Positions 1-9,669 of a stretch of DNA of 64,000 nucleotides are shown piece after piece (within the stretch, counting starts at the first letter, position 1; every line of letters starts with the position of its first letter). Source of the stretch: Tritrichomonas musculus (lineage: Eukaryota > Parabasalia > Tritrichomonadida > Tritrichomonadidae); the NCBI GenBank assembly GCA_039105265.1, contig JAPFFF010000011.1:1736001-1800000 (forward strand), written 5' to 3'. Position numbers and translations under genes: made by a program. The notes beneath the pieces are model-generated. The model had not been told where the DNA came from and did not search any database. It saw nothing but the letters and a program-made list of their open reading frames with translations.

Positions 1-443
1 CCAATCAATTTTTCAATGATTCTTTCAATTATTATTTTTGTGTTAGTTTCATTGAAAAACATTTTTTTGTCAATGATATCAAAAAGATATTCTTTTGATT
101 TGTAGCACATTTTTTCAAGGTCTTCAATCATTCTTTTCTCTTCTTGTTCATTTATTTCTGCAAACCTTCTTTGTGTTTTCAAAGAATTTATTTCTGACTT
201 TTCTTCATCAAAGTTGTAATTTAAATCAGTATTTTGAACATATTTCTCTAAATCATCAATTGCTTTATCAAATTCTTCAGTTGTGGAATAACTTAATGGT
301 TGCATGAAAAAAGTTTTCATTCTGAGGTCTTGTTTGAAATGTAATAGCTTTACTTGCTTTTCAATGAACTTCAAAGGGTCAAAAGGTTGTATTGGAATCA
401 TTTGATTCATATCAGAAACTTTCATTGTGTTTCTTTGTGTCAT
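1..443 (-). CDS. Hypothetical protein of element O (3' part cut by window edge)
   Basis: An open frame runs on the minus strand from ATG at 443-441 past the window edge, giving at least 147 residues. It begins MTQRNTMKV. The sequence is rich in Lys, Glu and Phe and looks helical. I see no recognisable domain and no membrane segment. The start is supported by a pyrimidine-rich CACTACCTCAC tract just upstream, the same kind of motif that precedes the other genes of element O. It is divergent from the gene at 546, with about 100 bp between the two starts. Function unknown. Confidence 0.6.
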   Translation of the reverse strand, partial: MTQRNTMKVSDMNQMIPIQPFDPLKFIEKQVKLLHFKQDLRMKTFFMQPLSYSTTEEFDKAIDDLEKYVQNTDLNYNFDEEKSEINSLKTQRRFAEINEQEEKRMIEDLEKMCYKSKEYLFDIIDKKMFFNETNTKIIIERIIEKLI

Positions 444-545
444 TAAAAAAATGTGAGGTAGTGAAATGAACATTTTATAAAATTTTAATGAAGTGAAGTG
501 TTATAATAAAATTTTACTTCAATTTTTTTCACCATTTAAAAAAAC

Positions 546-917
546 ATGTCATTAAGAAATCAAAAATTAACAAAAGCTCAAGAACAAAAATTATTAATGG
601 AAAGATTACAAAATGAAAATTCTCATTTAAAATCTAAAATGTTTGATGCAATTGTTGAAATAAAAAATTTGAGAAATGAAATGAATTCAAAACCTAAAAG
701 AAATACTAAGAAAACTCAAGAACAAATTCAACCTCAACAAATGGTTTATCAACTACCTCAACAAACTCAAAAAAATACAAAATTTACAAAAAATCCTTCA
801 AAAGTTTATGAACATGAAGAATTTTTACAACATTTAGCTCAATTACAAGCAAATCAAAATTCAAAATCTAGAAAAAGAAGACAAAATAATGATTCTGAAG
901 ATTCTGAATCTGATTGA
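546..917 (+). CDS. Small coiled-coil, Gln-rich, basic protein (element O)
   Basis: A 123-residue protein. Residues 10-50 form a charged heptad-like helix (LMERLQNENSHL region) resembling a short leucine-zipper coiled coil. It is followed by a basic Lys/Arg patch, a Gln/Pro-rich middle, and a Lys/Arg cluster with an acidic Ser/Asp/Glu tail. The arrangement suggests a dimerising nucleic-acid-binding or scaffolding protein, but no family is recognised. The HNH gene follows only 21 bp downstream on the same strand. Confidence 0.5.
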   Translation: MSLRNQKLTKAQEQKLLMERLQNENSHLKSKMFDAIVEIKNLRNEMNSKPKRNTKKTQEQIQPQQMVYQLPQQTQKNTKFTKNPSKVYEHEEFLQHLAQLQANQNSKSRKRRQNNDSEDSESD

Positions 918-938
918 AAAATCACCTCACTAAATTAA

Positions 939-1688
939 ATGACAGTTGGACAATTGATAGTCGATACAATAATTGAAAACAAAGAATTGATGAAAGAAAT
1001 TAATGATAACATTATTGATGAAGAACATTTAAAAGATGTTGAAGAAAAGATATTAGAAAAAGAAATTGAAGAAGAACAGAAAATTGAAGAAGAGGAAGAA
1101 ATTGTTATTCCTGAAAATGCTCAATTTGAGAGACTTAAAAATAATCCTGATTATGAAATTATGACTTCTGAACCTTATTACTTAAGAAAAATCAGTACAA
1201 AAAGAATTGTGAAAGAAAGCCAAAAAAACAAAGAAAATAAATATATCTCAATTAAATTGAATGGACAGAAAAAATTGAAACATAGGATTATTGCTGAACA
1301 TTTTGTTCCAAACGATGACCCAGAAAACAAAAAACTTGTTGACCATATCGATAATAATATCAAAAATAATTCACCATCAAATTTACGTTGGGTATCAAAT
1401 TCAGATAATCAAAAAAATAGAATATCAACAATGAATATTGTTTATCAATTTTTAGATAAATTACCTCCAGATTCTATTCTTGTGAAAAAATATAATTCAT
1501 CCACTTTTGAAAATTATTTCTATTCAAATGGTGAATTTTATTTTTTTAACGGAGAAAAATACAGAAAATTGGAAAAACTTCAAAGGTCAAAAAGAAAAGC
1601 ATTATATGTAAATGCAATAAATACAAAAGGAAAAAGGACTTTAATTTTCGTTAACAAATTTGAAAGAGAATATATAAATAAAAAATGA
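939..1688 (+). CDS. HNH homing-endonuclease-like protein (element O)
   Basis: A 249-residue protein. The first ~60 residues are an acidic helical extension. A typical HNH_3-type nuclease core follows: His115 in KKLKHRI, Asp135-His136 in VDHIDNN, and the closing NLRWVSNSDNQ segment near residues 148-158. Such proteins usually nick or cleave DNA and spread themselves or their host element. It is homologous along most of its length to the MavB protein at 12683-13291, including the NDDPE loop and the region after the core, so the gene has moved between O and MavB or between their ancestors. The start follows TCACCTCACTAAATTAA. No NUMOD repeat is obvious. Its target is unknown. Confidence 0.75.
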   Translation: MTVGQLIVDTIIENKELMKEINDNIIDEEHLKDVEEKILEKEIEEEQKIEEEEEIVIPENAQFERLKNNPDYEIMTSEPYYLRKISTKRIVKESQKNKENKYISIKLNGQKKLKHRIIAEHFVPNDDPENKKLVDHIDNNIKNNSPSNLRWVSNSDNQKNRISTMNIVYQFLDKLPPDSILVKKYNSSTFENYFYSNGEFYFFNGEKYRKLEKLQRSKRKALYVNAINTKGKRTLIFVNKFEREYINKK

Positions 1689-1775
1689 CCGTTAAATAGT
1701 CATATCACAAAATAAACTAACTTTTTGAATTTAAATTTTAATCCGTTTATTTTTTCATTTCACCTCATTTTTTAA

Positions 1776-2018
1776 ATGTCTAGAATAGAAAGACTCATTC
1801 AAGTTCATAAAGAAATTGTTGAACTTACAAACAAATGGAATGATGCAACCCCTCAAGAGAAAGAAAACATTTGGTTCGCAATTTATTTCCGATTCTCAAA
1901 TGTGTTGAAAGAAAGGAAATATTTTCTTCAACAATGTGAAATTTGTGATTCAGATTCTGAATCCATCAAAGCTTTCAATGATTATGCCACCTATTGGTTA
2001 AAATACTGGAATGAATAA
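1776..2018 (+). CDS. Small hypothetical protein (element O)
   Basis: An 80-residue, mostly helical protein with one CEIC cysteine pair near residue 55 and an acidic Asp/Ser run after it. It is preceded by the CATTTCACCTCATTT motif seen upstream of O genes, which supports the start. Its length and overall helical pattern (a short helix, then a longer one ending in aromatic residues) resemble the two paralogous small proteins that follow, but the similarity is too weak to claim homology. Function unknown. Confidence 0.5.
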   Translation: MSRIERLIQVHKEIVELTNKWNDATPQEKENIWFAIYFRFSNVLKERKYFLQQCEICDSDSESIKAFNDYATYWLKYWNE

Positions 2019-2112
2019 ACAATTTTTCATCTTAAAATTTTTTTCTTTTTAACTTTTTCTTAACTTAACTTCACAACTTAACTTAACTCACCTCACTTAA
2101 ATACTTTGTTCA

Positions 2113-2766
2113 ATGTCAACGTTTGATGCTTTAAATGCTCTAAACTTGATTCTCAATAAAGTGGACGAATATCAAAATTCTAATGATAGAAATCATCAAA
2201 TAGAGGTTCTCAATGAATTGCATCGAATCTTTATAGAAATTAATGAAGATGATTTTTTCGTGGAGCAACAAATCTTTTCTAATACTGAACAAGAATTAGT
2301 AGAAAATCTGCAATTTTTTGCGATTTATCAACTTGAAGAAATTGAAAACTCACCGTTAATTAATTATATAAACATTAACTTTTTCAATAATGTGGTCGTT
2401 TTTCATTTCACTATTATTTTAAGAATGAGCAAGAAAAGTAAGTGGGGAAAAATCATTGTTCAAGGATTACCAAATCAACAATTTTTCTATCCCCTTGATG
2501 AAAAGGAAAAGAATATTGTGAAGTTTCCTAAGAAAAAGAGAAGGAATTTGAAGCAAGCTTATGAAAAACTTCAAATTGCAAAAGAAGAATTACCGCCAAT
2601 AGATGAAATAATTCAACTTGCAAAAGAAAAAGAAAGAAATCCAGCAAAAGAATTTGAAAAAGAAATTAACAAAAAAGTTGATTTACCACCAATCGATGAA
2701 TTAATTCATCAAACAAGTTCAATAACTCAATTACCTTCAATTGAAACATTTTTGAATAAAAAATAA
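2113..2766 (+). CDS. Hypothetical protein, probably two genes read through as one (element O)
   Basis: A 217-residue frame in two unlike halves. Residues 1-80 are clearly paralogous to the 78-residue protein at 2800-3036: the NSNDRN, VLNE-H, EQQI and E-LQFF-I-QL blocks align. The paralog stops exactly where this one continues into a stretch (about 81-104) that reads like translated intergenic DNA, ending with TTTCATTTCAC just before an in-frame ATG at 2425. Residues 105-217 (MSKKSKWGK onward) form a basic, Lys-rich protein with a repeated LPPIDE(I/L)I motif. The simplest reading is two neighbouring genes joined by loss of a stop, or two transcripts with the second starting at 2425. Function of either half is unknown. 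Confidence 0.5.
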   Translation: MSTFDALNALNLILNKVDEYQNSNDRNHQIEVLNELHRIFIEINEDDFFVEQQIFSNTEQELVENLQFFAIYQLEEIENSPLINYININFFNNVVVFHFTIILRMSKKSKWGKIIVQGLPNQQFFYPLDEKEKNIVKFPKKKRRNLKQAYEKLQIAKEELPPIDEIIQLAKEKERNPAKEFEKEINKKVDLPPIDELIHQTSSITQLPSIETFLNKK

Positions 2767-2799
2767 TTAATTCATTTCACTTTTATTTTTTGTTTTTCG

Positions 2800-3036
2800 A
2801 TGACAGCATCAAATCAATATTTATATTTCTTAAATGAAATATTGAGAAAAACTTTTGACTACCAAAAATCCAATGATAGAAATGAAAAAGTTCAAATTTT
2901 GAATGAAATTCATTCAATGCACAAAAATATTCTTGAAAGTGAATATTCTTTAGACCAACAAATTAAACAAGGTGAAGAAGATAGTTTTGTTGAAACATTA
3001 CAATTCTTTGTAATTGTTCAATTAATGACTTTTTGA
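2800..3036 (+). CDS. Small hypothetical protein, paralog of the 2113 gene (element O)
   Basis: A 78-residue protein sharing the QNSNDRN-like (QKSNDRN), LNEIH, LDQQI and E-LQFF motifs with the first 80 residues of the gene at 2113, showing a local tandem duplication. Predicted to be all-helical. It has no known domain. A CATTTCACTTTTATTTTTTG tract lies immediately upstream. It is followed by a 650-bp repeat-rich gap. Confidence 0.5.
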   Translation: MTASNQYLYFLNEILRKTFDYQKSNDRNEKVQILNEIHSMHKNILESEYSLDQQIKQGEEDSFVETLQFFVIVQLMTF

Positions 3037-3688
3037 GAGAAAATTTTGAACCATCTCACTTTTTCAATTAAATAAGTAAAAATCAACATTTTAATGAAAC
3101 TTTCATTATTTTTGAATTAATTTCTATCCATAAATGAAAAAATAAAATTAAAAAAATCAACCATCTTAATTTTTTGAGAGAAAATTTTGAACCATCTAAC
3201 TTTTTGAATAAACTTCTGACCAATAATTAAAAAATCAACATTTTAATTAAAAAATCAAATAATTAAACTTAATTTAATTAAAAATCAACTTTCATTATTT
3301 TTGAATATTTTCACCCACCATTTTTGAATAAACTTCAACCATCTTAACTTTTTGAAAGAACTTCTGACCAATAATTAAAAAAACAACATTTTAATTAAAA
3401 AATCAAATAATTAAACTTAATTTAATTAAAAAATCATTATTTTAACAACTTTTATTATTTTTGAATATTTTCACCCACCATTTTTGAAAAAACTTCAACC
3501 ATCTTAACTTTTTGAAAAAACTTCTGACCAATATTTAAAAAATAATTAATTTAATTAAAAAATCAACATTTTAAAAAACTTTACTTATTTTTGAATAAAC
3601 TTCAACCATCTTAACTTTTTCAATTAAATAATTATAAAAATCAACTATTTTCACTTTTTCAATATTTTCAATTCATTTCATTTGTTCA
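3037..3688. repeat. Gene-free gap with diverged ~150-bp tandem repeats
   Basis: This 650-bp stretch has no plausible gene. From about 3170 to 3620 a unit of roughly 150 bp repeats about three times with substitutions and small deletions. Markers recur in the same order: ACCATCTTAACTTTTTGAA, AACTTCTGACCAATAATTAA, ATCAAATAATTAAACTTAAT and ATTTTCACCCACC. Base composition is over 80% A+T. It may be an intergenic repeat of element O or the remains of duplicated leader sequences; no inverted repeats typical of a transposon were seen. Confidence 0.6.
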
Positions 3689-3964
3689 ATGTTGTCCAAA
3701 AAAGTTCAGACCGAAAAGAAAAATTCGAATAGAGTTGTTCGAATAGCAGAAATTATTGGAGATACAGTCAAAGTTTATCAACTTGATAGGCATGAGATGA
3801 TTAAAGATTACAAACACCCAAAAGTAATGAGTCGAAAAGAATATCTCAAAGAAATTGAAGAGAAGATATCAAAAATTGAATCATCAAATTCAAACAATGA
3901 TTTCCAAGAACCTATACAATTCTCTGAAGAAGAAGAGGAAGAATTAAAATCAGAAATTAAATAA
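3689..3964 (+). CDS. Small hypothetical protein (element O)
   Basis: A 91-residue protein with a basic N-terminal half (KKVQTEKKNSNRVVR) and a very acidic C-terminal tail with a run of Glu. The middle part (VVRIAEIIGDTVKVYQL) could be one small beta-rich fold. The start follows ATTCATTTCATTTGTTCA, an initiator-like sequence. It lies just upstream of the methyltransferase remnant, which is on the opposite strand and converges on it. Function unknown. Confidence 0.45.
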   Translation: MLSKKVQTEKKNSNRVVRIAEIIGDTVKVYQLDRHEMIKDYKHPKVMSRKEYLKEIEEKISKIESSNSNNDFQEPIQFSEEEEEELKSEIK

Positions 3965-4070
3965 ATAAACATTTTTCTTTACTTTTTAATTATTTTTTTC
4001 TTCTTTTTTCTTTTGATATCATCGAATTTCCATTCTTTTCGACGATATTCTTCGAATTCTTTATCATTAT

Positions 4071-4444
4071 TCATTTAAAATGATATAAAATAATTTCTTC
4101 AATTGTTGAGAATTTTTTCATTCTATAAGGTAAAATTTCACATTTTGTTAATGGAATTCCTTTTTGTTTAAAGAAATTAATAATTTCAGTTATTCCAGAA
4201 GATATTGTTGTAAATAATAAATATTCTGAGCCATTCAAAATTTCAATTAAATCTAAATTATTTGAATAAGTCCAATTTTTATCTACAGAAACAATTGGTG
4301 GGTCAATTATAAATACAATATTATCTTTTTCTTTATATTCATCATATAATTCTTTCCAATCTTTTGAAACTAATTCAATTCCTTCTAAATATTTTTCAAT
4401 ATTTTCATCGTAATTTTCTTTAGGAATTCTATTACAATATGGTC
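4071..4444 (-). pseudogene. D12-class adenine methyltransferase, C-terminal part (split by MavA)
   Basis: An open minus-strand reading with no start of its own encodes the C-terminal ~120 residues of a DNA adenine methyltransferase. It includes a DPPI tetrapeptide after a hydrophobic strand (VFIID), matching the catalytic DPPY/NPPY motif IV of Dam/D12 enzymes, with Ile in place of the usual aromatic residue. The N-terminal part lies 53 kb away at 57695-58256. The reading frame continues across the two pieces if the Maverick and one copy of the ATGGTC target duplication are removed. The gene is therefore disrupted by the insertion and is unlikely to give active enzyme now. Confidence 0.8.
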
Positions 4445-4673
4445 AGTAGTAATATATTGTGCGCCCTGGTGCCCCGAATAACTACTGATAAGAATTTCCT
4501 TGTCTCCCAATACCAGGAACCAAGCTCCCAGAAAAATTGACAATCCAACACCAAACTTTTCATAAACACGTTAGAGACCTACCTCAGGAACCAAGCTCCC
4601 AGAACAAGTTTGAAATTCGTTGGAAACTTACTTGGTAAACCAAGCTCCCAGAACAAGTTTGAAATTGTTAGGG
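4445..4673. repeat. MavA left terminal inverted repeat
   Basis: It matches, in reverse complement and almost without change, the right end at 57515-57694. The GC-richer outer part contains CACAATATATTAC and a GGGGCACC core. The repeat holds subterminal direct copies of ACCAAGCTCCCAGAA at about 4520, 4586 and 4640. The left end has three copies and the right end only two, so the left repeat is about 50 bp longer. The copies could be binding sites for the terminal protein or integrase; that is inference. Confidence 0.9.
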
Positions 4674-4734
4674 GTGGTCAATAGATATAAAAATAAATTT
4701 TAAATTAAGAATTTGTTTTTTTTCTTATTTTAAA

Positions 4735-5145
4735 ATGCAACAACGCATCGACCATATCATTTCTGAATTACTTATTTTGAAAACCGAATTCGAACAATTA
4801 AATAATATATCAAATGAAACACAAATTGAACAACCAACTGAATCTGAGGCACAAAGTGTCGAACCATCAACTGAATCAACTGAATCAACTGAACAATCAA
4901 ATGAATTAAATCCTATACGAAGAAGAACAAATCGCTCATTTCCATTAAACAAATCCAAATTCCTTAATGATGAACAGAGAGACCAAGTTCTCCAATTCGC
5001 TTCTGACCATAAAGAAACAATTATGAACCAACCAAGGTCTAATCGAATTCAATTCCTTCAGAATCTAATTCGTGAACAATTAAATATCAATTTATCGTTA
5101 TACATGACGGGAAAGCTGATTCAAATAATCTCATCCAACAATTAA
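4735..5145 (+). CDS. Conserved small Maverick protein, possible DNA-binding (MavA)
   Basis: A 136-residue protein with a helical N-terminus, a low-complexity acidic middle with STESTEST repeats, and a conserved C-terminal ~65-residue helical domain. That domain (NKSKFLNDEQRDQVLQF and LNINLSLYMTGKLI regions) matches the C-terminal domain of the MavB protein at 27309-27815. It looks like a compact helix-turn-helix-sized domain, but the family is not recognised. It is the first gene after the left terminal repeat and starts after TTTTCTTATTTTAAA. A regulatory role is only a guess. Confidence 0.6.
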   Translation: MQQRIDHIISELLILKTEFEQLNNISNETQIEQPTESEAQSVEPSTESTESTEQSNELNPIRRRTNRSFPLNKSKFLNDEQRDQVLQFASDHKETIMNQPRSNRIQFLQNLIREQLNINLSLYMTGKLIQIISSNN

Positions 5146-5169
5146 GCTAAAAAAATTTTTTTATACTAT

Positions 5170-7833
5170 TTATGCCTTAAAGCATGCAAGTGTTTTATTA
5201 TCTATTATTGCAGTTATGATACCAACAGTCATACGTTTAATCTTTGATGTTATTGCAGTTTCACCACTAAGAATCTTCAATTTATTATCTTCATTATCAA
5301 TAAATACTTCATCCCCAATACCATAACAAGATGAATCATCAACTTTTACAAGATAATCGCCATGGGAAGCAAATGTTATAGCATTATTTTTTTCATCAAT
5401 TCTAACACAAATACCAACATATTCTTTCCATGAACCAGTAGTTTTGACACTGCAAATACAATCTGTAGTATCATTCACAGTTGAAAGTACCCAAGTATCA
5501 CCAACATTTTTATAAACCTTACCAGTCATATATACTGGAGCTCCAATAACGAAATCATTTATTGAATTTACAGATGATTCAATCGGGGAGTAATGAGTGA
5601 TTGTATTTGAACCGTTTGATGTTATCTTGCCAGAAACATGTAAATTTGAATCAATTGTTGTATTTCTTGCAGTACCAAACATGCTAAATGATTGAAATCT
5701 ATGACCATCAACATATATAAATACTTCACCAGTATTAGCAGTTTTTGAAGACCTATACATAAAGACAGTATTATAAGTATCATTATATCCAAATCTAAAT
5801 AAAGCAAGTGTATTAGAATCAATAGAACTAAAGAAACTTGCAATATTACTTTCGGTACTATTAATCGTTAATGAACCATCATCATTTTTAGCTATATATC
5901 GTTCGGCACAAGAATCCAAAGACGCCTGAAGAGCTTCATTAGTCATAATATTTGTTAAAAATATTGATGCTTTAGCTGATAATGGTTTATCATCATTATC
6001 CATCATTTTCTGTATGGCTTCTTCTGGTAATTTCTTTTTCGGGTTCAATTGCAACTCACTATTTTTGAGAATATATTCATTTAAATCTTTATGAAGTAAT
6101 AGTTTATCTTCAGGAATAACTTTAAATGCAGAGTCAATGATTACAGAACCAATAGCAGGAATTCCAGAATGCACACCGTAAAGAATTCCATTGATATCAT
6201 CCCAAGCAATCACGACATCTGGTTCTCTACTGAGATACATTATGTGCCAATTATAATTACCTGGATAATCAACGGAATCAATGCTCTTATTGATTTCATC
6301 GGTTTTGAATATGATATCAATATCTTGAATTACTTCAGGTAAATTAGCTTGTGAAAGCATCTTACCAACCAATTTACTACCTTCACAGAATTCAATATGA
6401 GCGGTTTGTTTAGCTTCTATATCACCGGAATCAATGATTTCATCTTTATATTCAACTGTTAATGGAATCTATTTTGCAGAATATGTCAAATCGTTTTTCT
6501 TTCGATATTCATCAAGATTATTATCACATTTACTTAATAATTCATTTATTAATGATAATGATGGAATAATTGATGTTGATTCTTTATTAGTTTCATAATC
6601 TGTTTTATTTGTTGATATCGCTAATGAATCTTGTTTAGCTTTAATTTTATCTAATAAATTATAATACATTTTCATAGATGATTTTTCACTTAATACTTCA
6701 TAATCTTTTTCTTTCTCAATATCATTGAAAGTTAGTGTTTCATACTTTTCAATATCAAATAAATCACATCTTGTTGTTTCATCTTTTAATACAGCAGCTT
6801 CTATCATCATATCTAAAGTACTTTTCCATATATAATTTATAGCCAATTGTGATGATAAAACATTATTATCATTAACAGCTTCTTGAAGATTATTCCAGAA
6901 TATTTCATTATCGTCATTATATATTGTTTCATCTTTAAGTATTTCAATATTATTGTTTGTTAATTCACTTTTTAACGCATAATTATCTTTTACGAAGTTC
7001 ATATTTGGAATACAACATTCATCATAAACTTCAAGCTTGTATGAATAACCTACTGATTCTAAATCCACAACATAGTTACCATTATATCTGAATGTTCCAC
7101 CGTAATAGAAAAAGTATATAGAAAAAGTATTTTCACCTTTCTTGTAATGATAATATTCCATGTCTTCACTATCATACAAATATTCTCCTGAAATATCTTC
7201 ATTATTACAAGAGCCTTTCACAAAAAGTGATGATTTCTTTAATATGTTGCATAAATCTCCATCCAAATTTGTGATATAAGTTCTTTTATCCTCATCATTT
7301 GTTGTTCCATTTACGAATTTTGTAGCTATTGATAATTCTTGAGTTATATTTTCGGTTGATAATATGTCTTCTTTTTTTACATAAGACTGTAAGTCCTGCG
7401 CTTTAGCGTACTCACTTAAGTTCGTAAGCTTCGCATATGGCTCCAAAGCAGTTGTCAAAGCAGATTCATTAACCAAATCTGTAGGTATTTCAGGTATGTC
7501 AGTTGATAATGCAAAGTTGTTAACAACGTAATCACGTAATGTATTAACAGCGTTTTCAATTTCTTCACTACTAGCATACTTTAATAATTCTTTATTGAAT
7601 TCCTCTGTTTTCAAATAATCAAATAAATCAGTTGTTTTTGCATAAGGTTTTAATAATTCTTTCAATTCCTCAGTATTCAAGCTTGACCCTAAATTATTTC
7701 CGTTATTGCATTGACAGGAACCATTGGTTCCCGGACACAAATGTGTACAGGAATATTTCTTGATATATTCTATTATCAATTCATCAATTGTATTTACTTT
7801 TTTTATAGTACCCGCTTGTTCTATCGTGAACAT
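5170..7833 (-). pseudogene. Fibre-like virion protein interrupted by one in-frame TAG (MavA)
   Basis: Two open frames in the same phase, 7833-6469 and 6468-5170, are separated only by TAG at 6469-6471. Together they match the intact 1053-residue MavB protein at 17938-21099. Both begin MFTIEQ with a TIKK/NTIDELI-like segment, both carry ALKSEL/DIP-type linkers, and both end in the same ~150-residue domain (HYSPIESS through MTVGIIT). The shared start argues for Met at 7833 rather than an upstream Met at 7857. Lacking other lesions, this is a young nonsense mutation or, less likely, programmed readthrough. The N-terminal part has a small Cys-rich patch near CTHLCPGTNGSCQC. The role is inferred: a trimeric receptor-binding fibre. 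Confidence 0.75.
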
Positions 7834-7847
7834 TTTGGGAATAATAA

Positions 7848-8597
7848 ATGATAACAAACATAAACGAAGATTTCATACTAAACGAAGTAAAAAAAAGGGA
7901 CTATCAAGATATGCTCGTATTCATGTTCCAAAATAGTAAGTTAACACAAATAACAACAATTATTGGTAATATTATTGAGTATCTTAAGAATCCTCGTAAC
8001 TATGTCAAAGATGTAAAAACAAATTTAAAAGATATGCTTGATAAATATAACGCAAAGCCTAAAGGAACTTCAAGACAAAAAAATGAATTAGCTAAAATAC
8101 TTGATTCAAAAGCGAATTACTTTATTGATTTAACTAACTATCTGAAAAATAAAGAAAAACCTGTTACCGTTCCACAAGTTGAAGAGGAGGAGGAGCCCGA
8201 TTTAGCAGACCATTATTTCAGAAATCGACTTAATAAAGACATTGAATCACTTAATAATTTAGTTATACTTGATAGTAATCATATTAATGCTTTACAATTA
8301 TTTTATCGTATTGCTGATGACTCAGAGAAGTATTCAGTATTCAATAAAAAAGATACCGCACAGATTCAATCACTTGTCAAATCATTGACAAATAATATAG
8401 ACTCACATAAAAACAATGAGGCATCAGATAATATAAATAACCTATTGCAATTTGAGAATATTAGAAGGAAAACCAATATTGAAACAATGAAAAAGATAGC
8501 AGAAACTAATCAAGAAGGTCAACAATTATCAGATGCTTACAATAAATCTTCTACAATTGATGCTAATCAACTTAAGAAATTTGGGTTATTAAACGAT
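7848..8597 (+). pseudogene. Conserved 830-aa structural-type protein, N-terminal part (split by MavB)
   Basis: This encodes the first 250 residues of the MavA version of the 852-residue MavB protein at 15357-17915. The remaining part is at 31195-32949, and the phase is preserved when MavB and one AACGAT copy are ignored. Residues 1-100 are helical, followed by a Glu-rich run (EEEEEPD) and more helices. The stop at 8604 is contributed by the Maverick repeat. The start lies only 14 bp from the divergent fibre start, an arrangement also seen in MavB (22 bp), so the two genes share one tiny intergenic promoter. Function unknown; the conserved pairing with the fibre gene suggests a virion role. 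Confidence 0.75.
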
Positions 8598-8629
8598 AGA
8601 GAGTAAGGGGGACCGTCTGGTTGGGGGAT

Positions 8630-9282
8630 TTAAAAATGACCCCTCGTCATAGGGTTTACGTCTTCATTTCTCCAGTTCCTTGACTCAAAAAATCGCCACT
8701 TTTTCAAAATTAGCCACTCATTTCATTCAAAAATCGGGTAGACAAATTTTGAATAAATTGACGAACTCCCAAAAATAACATCTCTTTAAATGGTGGGAGT
8801 TTTTTATCCTCCATTAAATGACAAACTATTATCAACACATTAATGACTTTGAAGATATTGTTCCAATTGATAATGTAATGCCAGCTGATGTTAAACAATT
8901 GATATCACATTGCAATCATACTTTTCATAAGAGATTTTATTTCTTCAGTCTTTCAACAAAGAAATTTTATCGATATTATCCTGATGAACAACAATCAAAA
9001 GAATTACCAAGCAGATTTAAAACCAATAGCATATCACCAGCTTATCGTTTAACTCCTGACATTTCATTCAAATCAGGAAAGAAAATCAAAGATGATATAA
9101 TTATTAGCAAACATTTCATTAAAAGAATTGAACAAATGAATAAACTAATTCTTTCAAAAGCTAAATAAAAAATAACCCCTCAAACCAGGCTTTACAGACC
9201 TCTATCATCGGCGCCATGACTCAAAAAATCGCCACTTTTTCAAAATTAGCCTCTCATTTCATTCAAAAATCGGGTAGACACT
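8630..9282. repeat. Direct repeats flanking the TIR gene
   Basis: Two copies of about 110-115 bp, 8630-8746 and 9168-9282, lie on either side of the 116-residue gene. Both start AAAAT-ACCCCTC and share the block GACTCAAAAAATCGCCACTT through CAAAAATCGGGTAGACA. The middle ~35 bp have diverged. The same pair is found inverted in the right terminal repeat. They may mark a once-mobile unit or a duplicated terminal segment. Confidence 0.75.
8818..9168 (+). CDS. Hypothetical protein in MavB terminal repeat, left copy
   Basis: A 116-residue, Lys/His-rich protein beginning MTNYYQHIND; the copy in the right repeat encodes the same protein. It has an ISHCNHTFHKRFYFF stretch with Cys and His residues that could bind metal, but no complete motif. 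The start follows a CTCCATTAA initiator-like tract. Two identical copies at opposite ends point outwards-in, so each is read towards the element centre. No counterpart is seen in MavA. Function unknown. Confidence 0.6.
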   Translation: MTNYYQHINDFEDIVPIDNVMPADVKQLISHCNHTFHKRFYFFSLSTKKFYRYYPDEQQSKELPSRFKTNSISPAYRLTPDISFKSGKKIKDDIIISKHFIKRIEQMNKLILSKAK

Positions 9283-9427
9283 TTGAATCTTCATCTTTGA
9301 ATCTTCATCTTTGAACTTGTTTAGTAGTATATATCAGTCGGTTTCCGTCGGGCTAAAGCCCACCGTCAACACGACTAATGAACAAAAATAATATGAACTC
9401 ATTTAATGATTACCATCAATTGATGTT

Positions 9428-9655
9428 TCATTTATTAGACAATTCATTTAATTCATTCTCAAGTTGATGAACTTTATTTTTGAGGCTGTTGATGTCTTCG
9501 ATAAGAGATTCACGAACGGCAAGACCATCAGACCCCAACATTCCTGATTTGATATTGTTGAGACATTGTTTGTAATCATAACACTTTTCTTTCAATCCTC
9601 GTTTGATTCGTTTTAATTCTGGTATTTCTTTCTTGTATTCTGTTAGTTCACTCAT
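9428..9655 (-). CDS. Small coiled-coil protein (MavB)
   Basis: A 75-residue protein, closely related to the MavA protein at 39255-39485: both begin MSEL-EYKKEIPELKRIKR and share KCYDYKQ, SGMLGS and LAVRESLIEDINSLK. The last 30 residues form a clear leucine-heptad coiled coil. Its 3' end extends into the terminal repeat. The start is 14 bp from the divergent gene at 9670; the same divergent pair with 15-bp spacing occurs in MavA. Probably a small virion or assembly factor, by context only. Confidence 0.7.
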   Translation of the reverse strand: MSELTEYKKEIPELKRIKRGLKEKCYDYKQCLNNIKSGMLGSDGLAVRESLIEDINSLKNKVHQLENELNELSNK

Positions 9656-9669
9656 TTAATAATAATTAA

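Larger units (their letters stand above)
8598..9501. repeat. MavB left terminal inverted repeat with an internal gene
   Basis: It pairs with 30291-31194 (coordinates sum to 39792 throughout). It contains a complete gene (8818-9168) and the 3' end of the coiled-coil gene at 9428-9655. The few differences seen lie mostly in the inner third. Such a long repeat carrying genes is unlike the 180-230-bp repeats of MavA and suggests that the repeat grew inward by copying one end onto the other. Confidence 0.92.

Noticed and set aside
3037-3688. CRISPR-like array
   Set aside because: The units are about 150 bp, strongly diverged and have no short repeat/unique spacer pattern.
8710-8898. Minus-strand frame of 62 codons in the MavB terminal repeat (also at 30894-31082)
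   Set aside because: It overlaps the 116-codon gene on the other strand and the direct repeat; it appears twice only because the repeat does.
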